Source: Rahnella woolbedingensis (GTDB taxonomy: Bacteria > Pseudomonadota > Gammaproteobacteria > Enterobacterales > Enterobacteriaceae). From it: 64,000 nt of DNA. The notes under the pieces were generated by a model. That model did not search any database, was not told where the DNA came from, and saw nothing but the letters and a program-made list of their open reading frames with translations. Shown in pieces: positions 27,106-36,113 of this stretch (positions are counted from its first letter, which is position 1; every line of letters begins with the position of its first letter). Both the position numbers and the translations under genes were made by a program. The DNA is taken from the NCBI RefSeq assembly GCF_003602095.1, contig NZ_RAHH01000006.1, forward strand, positions 1 through 64,000, given 5' to 3'.

Positions 27106-27546
27106 TTAGAACTCCCCGAGAAGCTGGTCAATCTTGCCGCAGTCGAACACCCAGGCAACTGTTCCGCCTTCTTTTGCATTGTTGAAGTCCGGCTGTTTCT
27201 GGAATGCACACGAACGCGCTGTAGAAATATCACCGGATGATGAGTTACGAATAACGATCACGTTATTGCCCCATGTTGATGAGGACTGACTCTGCGCGTT
27301 ATATGCCAGAGAAAGCTTTTTATTCACCGGGGATGTTTTGAGGAGCGTTACCGTAATGCTGCCAGACTTGTCAGCGTGCAGGCTGTGCATCACTTCGCCG
27401 TCAGCACCCACGGTCATGGTATTTTTGCTACCGCCCATTGTTTGGGTGATACCTTCCTCGGAGTTGGCTGAGCCTTGTCCGAGATCGATAACACCGGTTG
27501 GGCCGCTTAGCGACGCGGTTACATCAAGAAAAGAATAAGTCGACAT
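27106..27546 (-). CDS. Tail tube protein, DUF3277 family
   Basis: 146 residues, beta-rich, beginning MSTYSFLDVTASLSGPTGVI with conserved GADGEVMHSLHADKSG. DUF3277 proteins form the inner tube of small myoviruses and follow the sheath gene, as here. Confidence 0.88.
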   Translation of the reverse strand: MSTYSFLDVTASLSGPTGVIDLGQGSANSEEGITQTMGGSKNTMTVGADGEVMHSLHADKSGSITVTLLKTSPVNKKLSLAYNAQSQSSSTWGNNVIVIRNSSSGDISTARSCAFQKQPDFNNAKEGGTVAWVFDCGKIDQLLGEF

Positions 27547-27556
27547 TTATCGCTCC

Positions 27557-28717
27557 TTAGCGAACCACGTTAATCTGAACATCAGCATAATGAATAGCGC
27601 CAGCCAACTTACAGGCCACCTGAATAACAGGGGCTTTGCGAGCCTCTCGATCAGACTGTGCCTGTTGCGCCAGCGGCTGAGCGTAAACGTAATAACCCTT
27701 CGTAAGTGTATCGCCCGGCGACAACTGACCAATAGGTCCACCGTTCCACACCCCGGGTGCGACCAGGCCGTTGGTAACAGACTGATCCATAGATTGTTCA
27801 ACGTTGGAAAGCAGGCGAGTCGTACCGGCATCGGTTTGTGAAACCTTGGTCGTGCTGGTATAGAGCAGGTTGTACAAATTGGTTTGAACGTAGTTTTGCA
27901 ACCAGTCCAGCCCGTGACGCTCGTCAAAGAAGTCACCGTTTGCCATCACGCCTTGCTGCAAAATTGCCGTATCGTTCGCGTAATAAACGAAAACGTTGGC
28001 TTTTTTCGTGTCGACGGCGGCGGCCTGCCCCACGGTGAGAGTTTCGTAAGTGATGGTGGGCTCTTGTTTAAACTTCAGAGTAATGGTTGTGTTGCTTCCG
28101 TTGAAGTTGACGGTAAATGCCCGACCAAACGCTGAGATAGCTGCATACGCGCTGCTGGTGGAATACTGAATGAAAGTGCGAGCGTATTTACCAGCCTTAA
28201 GTTGAGAAGCAACATCGGTTGTTGAAGTGCTGTCAATAATACCCGACGCGGAGGATGTCACCCCAAAGATGCGGCTTAGGCTTGAAGCTTCAATAACTTT
28301 CGCAACATCAATAACGTCTTCAGCATCAAGCACATCCCCACCGCCAACAACATCGTCAGCTACTACGAGCCCATACCAGTTGGTGTACTGAAGGCAGGCA
28401 TTCACGGCTTGCACAACAGTCTCGACTGGACCAACCTCCGCAGAGGTCAGCGTTTTCGCCCAGCGCCCGACATAAACCTGAGTAGGTTTTGGTGACTGTC
28501 CGAAGAACACCAGTGCGGCTTCATATTCTGTACTGTCGACGCCAAAATCATCACCGATGTCTTCAATGGCTGCATACAGGCGAATACGTTCTGACACAGG
28601 GATAACCGTAGACGACCCGAGGATCAGCAACGAACCGAAATTTCGACCAGTAGCCGCCGTAGGCGACATGATCACATCAACGTTTACAACGTTGGATACA
28701 GGTAAGCCCTGCGTCAT
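27557..28717 (-). CDS. Tail sheath protein, DUF3383 family
   Basis: 386 residues. [20 protein letters not shown] is the typical start of DUF3383 proteins. The region near 40-90 ([26 protein letters not shown]) matches the family. The C-terminal part, ending DVQINVVR, supplies the strand exchanged between neighbours in contractile sheaths. Presence of sheath plus tube shows a contractile tail (myovirus form). Confidence 0.93.
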   Translation of the reverse strand: MTQGLPVSNVVNVDVIMSPTAATGRNFGSLLILGSSTVIPVSERIRLYAAIEDIGDDFGVDSTEYEAALVFFGQSPKPTQVYVGRWAKTLTSAEVGPVETVVQAVNACLQYTNWYGLVVADDVVGGGDVLDAEDVIDVAKVIEASSLSRIFGVTSSASGIIDSTSTTDVASQLKAGKYARTFIQYSTSSAYAAISAFGRAFTVNFNGSNTTITLKFKQEPTITYETLTVGQAAAVDTKKANVFVYYANDTAILQQGVMANGDFFDERHGLDWLQNYVQTNLYNLLYTSTTKVSQTDAGTTRLLSNVEQSMDQSVTNGLVAPGVWNGGPIGQLSPGDTLTKGYYVYAQPLAQQAQSDREARKAPVIQVACKLAGAIHYADVQINVVR

Positions 28718-28720
28718 AAT

Positions 28721-29284
28721 TTATTCTCCAAAATAGGTGACCGGTGCTTCCACCAGCGATTTGATACCGTATTCACGGATGATCTTGCGGCGCAGGCGCA
28801 CCGTCATGTCGTAGCGACGAACCCACTGCTGATTGATGAGCTCGGGGAAAGGGGTCAACCCTGTACAATCGCCAAGCGAGAGGCCAAGCGTGTTGAGTTC
28901 CGAATTGTTCTGGGGAATGGAGATGCCGTCGCGAAATCGAGAGGCATACGCCATACCGGCCGGACCATAGAACGACGCCAGGCATTCGAATGTCTCATGC
29001 CGCCAAAGTTGGGCGCCCTCATCCGTCTGGTTGGTAAACGCTGGGCTGTTATCAATCGGCCAACCAGTGACCCCAAATGCGCACCAGTTGGTTTCCACAG
29101 AAGGAAGTGCGGGTTGGTCTTTCTGCCAGCGCGGCATAACCATTTTCGCGGGCAAGCCTGAAACATTGCGCATCCACTGGCTCAGCAGCCTGTCGAGCGC
29201 TTCGTCATAGGCAGGATCGCCACTGGTAGGCGTCAGCCATCCTGCCTCAGTGCTGGTGTTGTTACTCAACGGGAACGCCTCCAT
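28721..29284 (-). CDS. Neck/tail terminator protein
   Basis: 187 residues from ATG 29284 (MEAFPLSNNTSTEAGWLTP); the ORF is open further upstream but there overlaps the previous gene. Features WMRNVSGLPAKMVMPRW and the C-terminal YDMTVRLRRKIIREYGIK fit a neck-terminator protein of the gp12/LIC_12616 type, which caps the tube and joins the neck. Overlaps the upstream gene by 23 bases. Confidence 0.75.
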   Translation of the reverse strand: MEAFPLSNNTSTEAGWLTPTSGDPAYDEALDRLLSQWMRNVSGLPAKMVMPRWQKDQPALPSVETNWCAFGVTGWPIDNSPAFTNQTDEGAQLWRHETFECLASFYGPAGMAYASRFRDGISIPQNNSELNTLGLSLGDCTGLTPFPELINQQWVRRYDMTVRLRRKIIREYGIKSLVEAPVTYFGE

Positions 29285-29648
29285 CAAATGGCAATAGCTC
29301 ACAGTGAGCCTGAACGAACCCGGCGCCGTAAGCGGTGTATGGGTCAACAAAGGTCACGCGATAATCCCGGTTCTGATACGTCACAATGTCCGCATCTCGC
29401 CCCGTTTGCCCCTGCGTCAGCCTCTCAGTGGTCACAACGAGGATTGCCCCGCTGATAACCTGCCCCGACTGCATCCGTCGACTTTCGAGCGAACGGTCAA
29501 CTGTGACCACACCAGCGAACTGAGTTTTCACCGCCCCATCCTGCCCAATACCATCATCGTCAACGGTCTGTTCCCGCCTGGTCACCCAGAGGTTAAAGTC
29601 GCAAAAGTCCGGATCAAACAGAACGTCCGTCACATCAAGATTTGGCAT
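29262..29648 (-). CDS. Head-tail connector (stopper-like) protein
   Basis: 128 residues, mostly beta, beginning [20 protein letters not shown] with VTRREQTVDDDG. Length and position between the gp10-like and terminator proteins are those of head completion/stopper proteins. No certain family; function by context. Confidence 0.65.
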   Translation of the reverse strand: MPNLDVTDVLFDPDFCDFNLWVTRREQTVDDDGIGQDGAVKTQFAGVVTVDRSLESRRMQSGQVISGAILVVTTERLTQGQTGRDADIVTYQNRDYRVTFVDPYTAYGAGFVQAHCELLPFDGGVPVE

Positions 29649-30183
29649 TCTTAATCCTCACCACATGAGTGATTGCCCGCCGGTATTGGCCGGTGTCAAT
29701 CAGCGGCCTGGCGTTCGCGTTGTCAGGAAGGTTTCCGGCTGCACGGCTAGCAAGTTCTTTGGCTGCCCCTTTGCGCCCCCGCGCCGCCCGACCTTTAAGC
29801 GTGCTTTCTGCGAGAGGCGTGAATCCGGTGATCGTCATGTAGCGCTTGACGCCATTGGCAGCCACAGTGCCAGCCTGATTCAGCGCGCGTTCAGCGCCAG
29901 ACATATTCCCGTCGATAGCGGCCAGCACGGCAGCTTTCAACAGCGGGATAGTCTGGGCTTCTACGGATTTAACTCCGGGCTCAAGATGAGGCCGTGCAGG
30001 GATGTTTTGAGCAGGTGAGCCTTTCTCGTTGATGTAGCCGATCCCGGCATTACCAAACGGAATATCATCACGCTGACTGTCTTCTTCAGGAATTCCAACC
30101 AGCACTTCTTTTTTGCTGATCTCCCGGAGCGATTCGAAAACGGCCTTCGTGTTGTCAGCCCGGACAGTAACGCCACTTTTCAT
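29635..30183 (-). CDS. HK97 gp10-like / virion morphogenesis protein
   Basis: 182 residues from ATG 30183 ([18 protein letters not shown]). Contains [12 protein letters not shown] and [12 protein letters not shown], common in gp10-like tail completion proteins, followed by a basic segment and a C-terminal [15 protein letters not shown]. Overlaps neighbours at both ends by a few bases. Confidence 0.78.
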   Translation of the reverse strand: MKSGVTVRADNTKAVFESLREISKKEVLVGIPEEDSQRDDIPFGNAGIGYINEKGSPAQNIPARPHLEPGVKSVEAQTIPLLKAAVLAAIDGNMSGAERALNQAGTVAANGVKRYMTITGFTPLAESTLKGRAARGRKGAAKELASRAAGNLPDNANARPLIDTGQYRRAITHVVRIKNAKS

Positions 30184-30590
30184 AGCTGCCGCCCCCCAGC
30201 GCCGAACATCGTGATCATCTGATACAGTTCTGATCCATAACGGCTGTTGTTCCAAAAACCCGCATCAGGATTGATGGTCGCGCCTGTGTCGTAACTTACG
30301 CTGACCTTATCCACTGACTTGGATGACTGTACGCCATTGGTTGACCCACCAGGGCCACCAATCAGTGCAGCCCGACTGTCAGCAGCCCATAACGTCATGT
30401 AGTGAGCCACGTACAATTCAGCGAAATAAGGGAACAACTGTTTACCCGTCACGCCCTCACCAATCAGCTGGATGTCAGCCAGGTTCAGACGGAACTGAAC
30501 CTGAAAGTCTGGGTATTTAGCGGTGTCGGAGAACTGGGGGAAATCGCGGCGGAAATCACTTACTGTTGGAAGGCTTTGATTCTTTGGCAT
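30180..30590 (-). CDS. DUF4054 head-tail adaptor
   Basis: 136 residues from ATG 30590 ([20 protein letters not shown]). A helical N-terminal region with [16 protein letters not shown] and a C-terminal loop with [12 protein letters not shown] are typical of DUF4054, the adaptor that joins portal and neck. Overlaps the upstream gene by 35 bases. Confidence 0.85.
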   Translation of the reverse strand: MPKNQSLPTVSDFRRDFPQFSDTAKYPDFQVQFRLNLADIQLIGEGVTGKQLFPYFAELYVAHYMTLWAADSRAALIGGPGGSTNGVQSSKSVDKVSVSYDTGATINPDAGFWNNSRYGSELYQMITMFGAGGRQL

Positions 30591-30927
30591 CTCCGGCCCC
30601 ATTACCGCCAGATTGTGCAGCGGTCAGTTGCGATTGCAGACTGTCGTTTTGTTCCTGCAGCTGGGTCAGGCCTGCTTTAAGATCGGCAATCAGCGTATCT
30701 TTATCGGTGATCTGCGATTGCAGACTGTCGATAAGTTCCTGCTGGTCAGTCGATTCATTTACGCTACCTTCACCCAGTTCAGAGTGCGCCTGAGTAAACC
30801 AGTGTGATGCGACCGTTTCCGGCACCGTATAATGCCCTTTGCCAAACTCTTGGACGGTAGTGTCACTCAGGGTCAGTTTGAAGGGTGTGTGAACGTGGAT
30901 TGAAACCAGTTTTTCTTTAGAAGCCAT
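30556..30927 (-). CDS. Small head-region protein with C-terminal coiled coil
   Basis: 123 residues: an N-terminal 50-residue beta part ([22 protein letters not shown]) and a heptad-repeat stretch at about 65-105 with repeated LQSQ units, then a Gly/Ser/Lys tail. It resembles a small phage protein (STY1053-like) placed after capsid genes. A Gln-rich repeat is coded by nearly identical DNA units around 30610-30730. Function unknown. Confidence 0.65.
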   Translation of the reverse strand: MASKEKLVSIHVHTPFKLTLSDTTVQEFGKGHYTVPETVASHWFTQAHSELGEGSVNESTDQQELIDSLQSQITDKDTLIADLKAGLTQLQEQNDSLQSQLTAAQSGGNGAGDAKESKPSNSK

Positions 30928-30943
30928 TTTATGTCGTCCTTCT

Positions 30944-30959
30944 GGCCCCTTGCGGGGCC
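30944..30959 (-). other. GC hairpin just after the major capsid gene
   Basis: Perfect GGCCCC/GGGGCC stem, 4-base loop, 10 bases after the capsid stop and without T-run. Probably protects the capsid mRNA 3' end or lowers downstream expression. Confidence 0.65.
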
Positions 30960-30969
30960 GTTCTGGTTA

Positions 30970-31911
30970 TCAGATGCCGTCCACGTAGGACAGGGTTTCT
31001 TTGTAGACCGGCTCTACTGCACCGAGCTTGCCGTAATACGTCACAATCTGATAAATACCGCGATACTGCACAGGAATGCTTTGCAGCGGCACCAGTGGGA
31101 AGCGGACGTATTTTTTATCATTGGTGTAAGCAACCATGCGGTCTTTTGCACCAACGCCACGCCCTTTGAGCCACTTAACCGCACGGATATTCAGGGGAAT
31201 ACCGTTTTGGTGATAAGTGATGGTGTTGGTCTGCAAATAAGTCAGCAATGACTGATTGCCTGCAGAAGAAACGATAGTGCTAGCCAGCAGAGAGAATTGT
31301 TCTGGTGGGATCAGCAGATCTTGCGGAACAACCGAATAACCGGATGCCGCCCAAGCTGCGTCCAGTACGGAGTTGATGCTCTGGCGGATTTCATCTGGGG
31401 TAGATACAGCCCATGTTTTGGCTGCGTTATTCAGTGCAACACCGGGCATATTGACTAAACCGCTCAGTCCCAGAGACGTATCACCGACATATACCTGCTC
31501 ATCGGTGTCCATGTTCCATTTGAGGGACATGCCGTCATATTTCTGTGTGTCGATTGGGCGACCAACCTGTTGAGCGGCCTGCAGCTCAATAACAGTCCAG
31601 CCCACTTCCATACCCCAGAGATTTACAGGATTGCCGCTTTTGTTAATATCGACATTCACGCCTGCAATAGCGGTAGAGTCCTGACCAATCCAGTTCTTGC
31701 CATTTGGATTAGCGCCTGTACCAGCCGCGGCAAATGAAGTGTTTGTCCAGCTTGAAATGGTATCTGCGATAGATACGTCTTCACGTAACTGGATGTCTCG
31801 GCTCCACGTGTACCCAACCAATGGCAAATTGAGTGTCTGGTCAAGACGTTCCAACTCGCCAATTAGAAAGGCACCTGAACCGTCTACAGTTGCCTGATCA
31901 AAAGTAATCAT
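30970..31911 (-). CDS. Major capsid protein, DUF2184 family
   Basis: 313 residues, HK97-fold capsid group DUF2184: MITFDQATVDGSGAFLIGEL at the start, central DIQLREDVSIADT, and a C-terminal RGIYQIVTYYGKLGAVEPVY. There is no obvious N-terminal scaffold domain. Lies after cement and DUF2213 genes. Confidence 0.9.
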   Translation of the reverse strand: MITFDQATVDGSGAFLIGELERLDQTLNLPLVGYTWSRDIQLREDVSIADTISSWTNTSFAAAGTGANPNGKNWIGQDSTAIAGVNVDINKSGNPVNLWGMEVGWTVIELQAAQQVGRPIDTQKYDGMSLKWNMDTDEQVYVGDTSLGLSGLVNMPGVALNNAAKTWAVSTPDEIRQSINSVLDAAWAASGYSVVPQDLLIPPEQFSLLASTIVSSAGNQSLLTYLQTNTITYHQNGIPLNIRAVKWLKGRGVGAKDRMVAYTNDKKYVRFPLVPLQSIPVQYRGIYQIVTYYGKLGAVEPVYKETLSYVDGI

Positions 31912-31922
31912 TCGTTTTTTCC

Positions 31923-32426
31923 TTAAATCTTCCAGGAGATTTCAGCGTTGCCTTGTGCATCGCCAGCGCCGGTGAACTCTGCGTTTTGCAGCACCACGTT
32001 TTTGCCACTTACTGAAGTGGACATGAAGCCACCCAGCGGCACGTTAATGGTCGAATCGAGAGAGACGACCACATATACCGGTGCACCTTTTTTGATGGTG
32101 CTGGCATCGAAGCTGGAGCCGAGACTCACCGTCATATATCCGCGTTTCAGTGCATCGCCCGGAAAGTTCTTGTCAGAACCCACCTGTCGAACCATATCCG
32201 GGGTTGATGTAGTCGGGTAAGGACGCACGTAGAAGCCTTTAATCTTGTCGGCAGTATCGCCGTCGGTCAGTGGCACGAAATAACCGTCAGTGTCGTATTT
32301 ACCCGCAAGGCCATAAGCTACAAAGGTGCTGGCGGATTTAAGGATCACAGGCTCAGTGGTTAAATCCTGAGGGCGTGAAATAGCCCCGGCAATGCCTACT
32401 GGCATCCGTAAGAGGTATGCTGTCAT
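31923..32426 (-). CDS. Capsid decoration/structural cement protein
   Basis: 167 residues, beta-rich, beginning MTAYLLRMPVGIAGAISRPQ, with the family-like segments FVAYGLAGKYDTDGYFVPL and KKGAPVYVVVSL. Such proteins bind between capsid hexamers. Placed directly before the capsid gene, the usual place. Confidence 0.82.
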   Translation of the reverse strand: MTAYLLRMPVGIAGAISRPQDLTTEPVILKSASTFVAYGLAGKYDTDGYFVPLTDGDTADKIKGFYVRPYPTTSTPDMVRQVGSDKNFPGDALKRGYMTVSLGSSFDASTIKKGAPVYVVVSLDSTINVPLGGFMSTSVSGKNVVLQNAEFTGAGDAQGNAEISWKI

Positions 32427-32432
32427 CGTTAA

Positions 32433-33656
32433 TTATCCTTTGCGGTTAGCCCAGAAATCGGCGTTAGCTTTGTTGATATCGGAGATGCTTGGTGTGCCGA
32501 TCTGGCGTTGTGCATCACCGGTTTGGGTGCGGGTATTGCGGCCTTTAGCAAGTTCAGAAACGGCAGCAAATGCCATCTCAACAGACTGTTTAGGCAGTTT
32601 GCGAATATCTGCATCACCGACAATTTGGCGTACCAGTGCTTTATCCGCAGAGGCTAATACTTCACGTTTGAATGCGGTCGGCTTCACTTTGCGGGTCAGA
32701 TCGATGCCTGGCATGATGACGTCAGCGCGGTAGGCTGCGTCGCCGGTGATCGTGGTAAGATCTTCATCTTCATCACCGGTAAGCTCTTTGTTCTTACCAG
32801 TATCATCCGAATCCGTTGTTTTCCCTTCCAGCTTATCCAGGCGCATCAGAATCGCTTTCGCCCATTCTGGAACATCTGCATCATTATCGCCGGTCTTCAG
32901 ACCGCCCAGCTCTGGGTCCTTATCCGGAAGGGGCTGTTGCGGAGACAGGTTAATGTTGAGATTCACACCCTGTGGAAGGTCTGAATTTTCACCCGTCAAA
33001 GACGCTGGCGCTGACTCTGCCAGTTCGTTCAGGGTGTCCGAATCGCCGGTTTTGATTGCACGCTGCATCCGCGACCACCAGCTTTGTTTCTGAGTTGTTG
33101 CCATCGTATCTTTATCTCCAATTGCGCAACGTAAACCGGCTCTGCCTTTGGGGACAAAAGCCACATGATTTCCGGTGATATCTACCTGTTCAGCTTTCCC
33201 AGGCTCGGTTTGTTCATACTCTGCGTCGTAACCGCACGACACTTCCCGTAATCCATCTTCAATAAGCTGAATGGCGTATTCGTCCTTGACGATCAGGTCA
33301 GCCAGAACTAAATCAGCCTGGTTACCTGTGCCCTGACGAATGTTTTGCAGGTGTCCCATTGCCAGCTCACGCCAGTTCGTGGGGTTTACAAATTGAATGT
33401 TTCCTTCGGCATCTTCTGGATGAAGAATGGTTACGCTCATCCCTTCAAAGGAAGCGAGTGTTGCCGGATGGAATACCTGCTCAGGTGAGCGGTTAACGAC
33501 AATCTCACCCGCTGCATCAGGCGTTAATTTTGGTAAGTCCTGAGCGCTGTATAGCTGCTTACCCGTTCTGGCTATCGGTACGTCTTTACATAACAACGAA
33601 CCGTCGGCCAGCAGAAAACGGGTCTCGCCTAATCGGCTTTCAAAGAAATATTTCAT
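32433..33656 (-). CDS. DUF2213 protein, probable head maturation protease/scaffold
   Basis: 407 residues. The N-terminal half (residues 1-195) matches DUF2213: MKYFFESRLGETRFLLADGS, ILHPEDAEGN, EVSCGYDAEY, with HVAFVPKGRAGLRCAIGD. The C-terminal half is acidic, low-complexity and helical, like a scaffold. Thus a fused protease-scaffold is likely (inference). A terminator-like hairpin precedes it. Confidence 0.8.
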   Translation of the reverse strand: MKYFFESRLGETRFLLADGSLLCKDVPIARTGKQLYSAQDLPKLTPDAAGEIVVNRSPEQVFHPATLASFEGMSVTILHPEDAEGNIQFVNPTNWRELAMGHLQNIRQGTGNQADLVLADLIVKDEYAIQLIEDGLREVSCGYDAEYEQTEPGKAEQVDITGNHVAFVPKGRAGLRCAIGDKDTMATTQKQSWWSRMQRAIKTGDSDTLNELAESAPASLTGENSDLPQGVNLNINLSPQQPLPDKDPELGGLKTGDNDADVPEWAKAILMRLDKLEGKTTDSDDTGKNKELTGDEDEDLTTITGDAAYRADVIMPGIDLTRKVKPTAFKREVLASADKALVRQIVGDADIRKLPKQSVEMAFAAVSELAKGRNTRTQTGDAQRQIGTPSISDINKANADFWANRKG

Positions 33657-33681
33657 TGTTCACCTGCTGGAACGCGGGCAT

Positions 33682-33705
33682 AAAAAAGGCCGCCGGATGG
33701 CAGCC
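33682..33705 (-). terminator. Internal terminator before DUF2213
   Basis: Minus-strand GGCTGCC-ATCC-GGCGGCC (one G-T pair) followed by six T, about 25 bases before the DUF2213 start. Confidence 0.8.
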
Positions 33706-33737
33706 TGGTGAAAAGTATTAATTGTCTCGATAACGCC

Positions 33738-33770
33738 CTATTTAACATAAGGGTCATTAACCGCCCCGCG
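33738..33770 (-). repeat. Late-operon 33-bp motif, copy 1
   Basis: 28 of 33 bases are identical to the copy at 37772-37804; the first 13 (CTATTTAACATAA on the plus strand) are identical. Both copies lie in long gaps ahead of minus-strand genes; see findings. Could be a phage regulatory or RNA-processing element. Confidence 0.75.
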
Positions 33771-33943
33771 AGATAGGCGCTCGTTCAAATAACCACGCCT
33801 GAGGGACAAAAGTTGGTATCAACTCACTGAAAAAGGCATATTCTCGACAACAACATTTTTGCAACAATTAACGACTATTGATGTTCAATCAGAACTGAGT
33901 GCCAACTCGCTATTTTGGCAAGTTTACTCATTTGCCCAGTCAA

Positions 33944-34810
33944 TCATGCCGCAACGCGGATCGCCTTCCCTCTCGCTGTTGGTATGCGCATACCGTCGAG
34001 AGTGCGCTGTTGACCACCTGTTCGCAGAGCCGCAACATTCGAATGCGGGAATACAACCTCACAGTAGCACCGGCAATTTGGAAGTGCACCAGCGTGCCCA
34101 GTCATACCATCCAGCGTAGGAGGGTTATCCCAGCGAACAAATACCCCTTCCATTTGGGCGTGTGACTTACGCACATCACCATCGTCAGCAGTTCGCCAGA
34201 TGTAACCGATAGAACCTATCGAAAGCGCTCTGGCCTGCGTTAGTGCTGTGGATGCGCGGCCTATCTCAGTGCGGGCAATCAAATTAGCGCGTGACTTGGC
34301 AACGTCGCCTGATGCAGCAATTTCTTTCGCAAAGGGCTCAGCGCGGCCGCCAGTCACAACAGCCTCGATAGCTTTGTTCTGTATGTCATAGACACGTTCA
34401 GCGGCTTCGAGAGGAAGTGACTTAATGTATTTGATCTGCTCAGCAACGATGGATTGCATAACCTGCCCTACTGGGGCGTTATCCACCATGTTACGCAGCT
34501 CCGAGCCTATTGCTTTACTGTAATCCCGCCACTGTTTTTCATTTTGCCGCGTCACATCGATAGTGAAACTTTCTGCCACCTTGGTTGCCCAGGGAGTGAT
34601 GATTTCACTGTAACGCTCCAGCGCGTCCATGATTTCAGTGACGCTATCATTTGAACCATCGTAGTGACCATTTACGATGTCCCCCACGGCTCGCGCTATC
34701 TGCCGTAGGCTCGTTCGATATCGGGTCTCCGCTTGGCGACTCCGGTGATTTGTTGTTAAGTTCGCCGATGCCTGGCGGCGGGGTGTCTTCCGCATTCTCA
34801 ATATCCTCAT
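33944..34810 (-). CDS. Head morphogenesis protein (SPP1 gp7 / Mu F family)
   Basis: 288 residues at most; the true start may lie downstream because the first 164 bases overlap the portal gene. Homology-like sequence begins near RYRTSLRQIARAVGDI. Middle: helical region; C-terminal: RTEIGRASTALTQARAL, YIWRTADDGDVRKSHAQMEG, and LPNCRCYCEVVFP, a Cys/His-containing signature of the Mu F-like minor head proteins. Acts in head assembly and DNA ejection. Confidence 0.88.
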   Translation of the reverse strand: MRILRMRKTPRRQASANLTTNHRSRQAETRYRTSLRQIARAVGDIVNGHYDGSNDSVTEIMDALERYSEIITPWATKVAESFTIDVTRQNEKQWRDYSKAIGSELRNMVDNAPVGQVMQSIVAEQIKYIKSLPLEAAERVYDIQNKAIEAVVTGGRAEPFAKEIAASGDVAKSRANLIARTEIGRASTALTQARALSIGSIGYIWRTADDGDVRKSHAQMEGVFVRWDNPPTLDGMTGHAGALPNCRCYCEVVFPHSNVAALRTGGQQRTLDGMRIPTARGKAIRVAA

Positions 34811-36113
34811 CGGTGATTGATGCGCCTATACCAGTAACGTCTGAGGTTTCCCTCAGATCCGTCATGGCGGCCTTCAGTGTCATCAGTCCGTCAGCCAGAG
34901 CAGTACTCAGGGCTGTAGTCGTGTTCACAGCTACCGTCGAGCGGTCAACATCCGACATCTGCCAGAGAGGATTGAAGTCAAACGTGAAATCTTCAGGTAA
35001 TGGCTTGCCCAGCTCTGAGCGGTACATGATGTCCAGAATCCTGCGAAGGCGTGGACGCAAGCGGCGTTCCTGTAGTGAGTTCACCCGGTCGTAGTAGTTG
35101 GCAAGGTCAGCATCGCCAGTAGAGAAACCTTTCGGTGACTGCCCGAACAACCTCACCAGCGGGATTCCTACTGCGCCGCTAATCTGCTCAGCGAACTGAG
35201 AAATAATGTCGTCCAATCCGCTAAAGCTGTACTGGTGCGTTTCAAACTTATCTTTTGAGTCCATGAGCGTCATGCCTTCGTTGCTCTGGAACTGACGGAT
35301 CAGGTCGATGTTCTTCAGTAGGGCTTCGAATGCTGGTCCACCCATCGCGATTATCTCGCGAAGCTTATCAACGCTGTAGGTGCGCAAATGTGCTTTGTAG
35401 ACTAGTTGGGCGGCACCCACAGTCGCACTATCAAACGCGGTCAGCCTGTCCCAGATGCGTTCTATGACAGACATACCCCATTCGTTTTCGGTCATTTTCT
35501 GCTGATATGGCAGCGTCACGCCATCGAATCGGATCAACCGGCTGTGATGAATTCGCCACGCTGGAATGCCTGTGCCTGTCGTCACAACGTCGTAAAACTC
35601 TGGCTTCCCGAGATCAGGCCCCATCTCTTTAATGCGGCGGGTAAGCACTGGGTTAATCATCCAGCGGTCAAGCGGGAGGATCCCTTTGAACTTACCTTCG
35701 CCGATGGTTTCCAGTCGTAAAGGCGTGAACGGTGCCTGCCCCTCGATCATGATGAAACCGACTGCACCGCCATATAGCCGTGACCATTTGAGCGTGTCGT
35801 TCAGAGCATCCCAGATCTGAAGCTCATCCATCTGTGACTCAATAATCCCGCGGTCTTTCGCATCAATCTCAGAAGTGATGCGGATACCTTTCCGGGTCAT
35901 ATCATCAGGAATGGCATCAACAGCCTCACCAATCACCCATGACGAACGATACGACCATTCAATAAGTAGGCGGTTGCGGCTGGTGAAGTTGGCCCGATAC
36001 GTCGATGCGGAGTGCAGGTTAGGTGTCTGCATACCGACGCGAGCAGCAAAGTTTTCATAGCCGTCTGTCGTGGCTTGCGCTGTCCGCTTAGGTGCTGTCT
36101 TATTTCGTGCCAT
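34647..36113 (-). CDS. Portal protein, DUF1073 family
   Basis: 488 residues. [20 protein letters not shown] at the start; core RNRLLIEWSYRSSWVIGEAVD and FGQSPKGFSTGDADLANYYD are typical of DUF1073 portals. It forms the dodecameric DNA-entry vertex. The TGATG junction with terminase couples them. Databases often label this family 'anti-CBASS Acb1-like' because of a related N-terminal domain; position and length support portal function here. Confidence 0.9.
   Translation of the reverse strand: MARNKTAPKRTAQATTDGYENFAARVGMQTPNLHSASTYRANFTSRNRLLIEWSYRSSWVIGEAVDAIPDDMTRKGIRITSEIDAKDRGIIESQMDELQIWDALNDTLKWSRLYGGAVGFIMIEGQAPFTPLRLETIGEGKFKGILPLDRWMINPVLTRRIKEMGPDLGKPEFYDVVTTGTGIPAWRIHHSRLIRFDGVTLPYQQKMTENEWGMSVIERIWDRLTAFDSATVGAAQLVYKAHLRTYSVDKLREIIAMGGPAFEALLKNIDLIRQFQSNEGMTLMDSKDKFETHQYSFSGLDDIISQFAEQISGAVGIPLVRLFGQSPKGFSTGDADLANYYDRVNSLQERRLRPRLRRILDIMYRSELGKPLPEDFTFDFNPLWQMSDVDRSTVAVNTTTALSTALADGLMTLKAAMTDLRETSDVTGIGASITDEDIENAEDTPPPGIGELNNKSPESPSGDPISNEPTADSASRGGHRKWSLRWFK

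Noticed and set aside
34647-36113. Anti-CBASS (Acb1-like) function for the DUF1073 protein
   Set aside because: Length, position next to terminase and the portal-type core favour portal; the Acb1 name comes from a related domain in databases.
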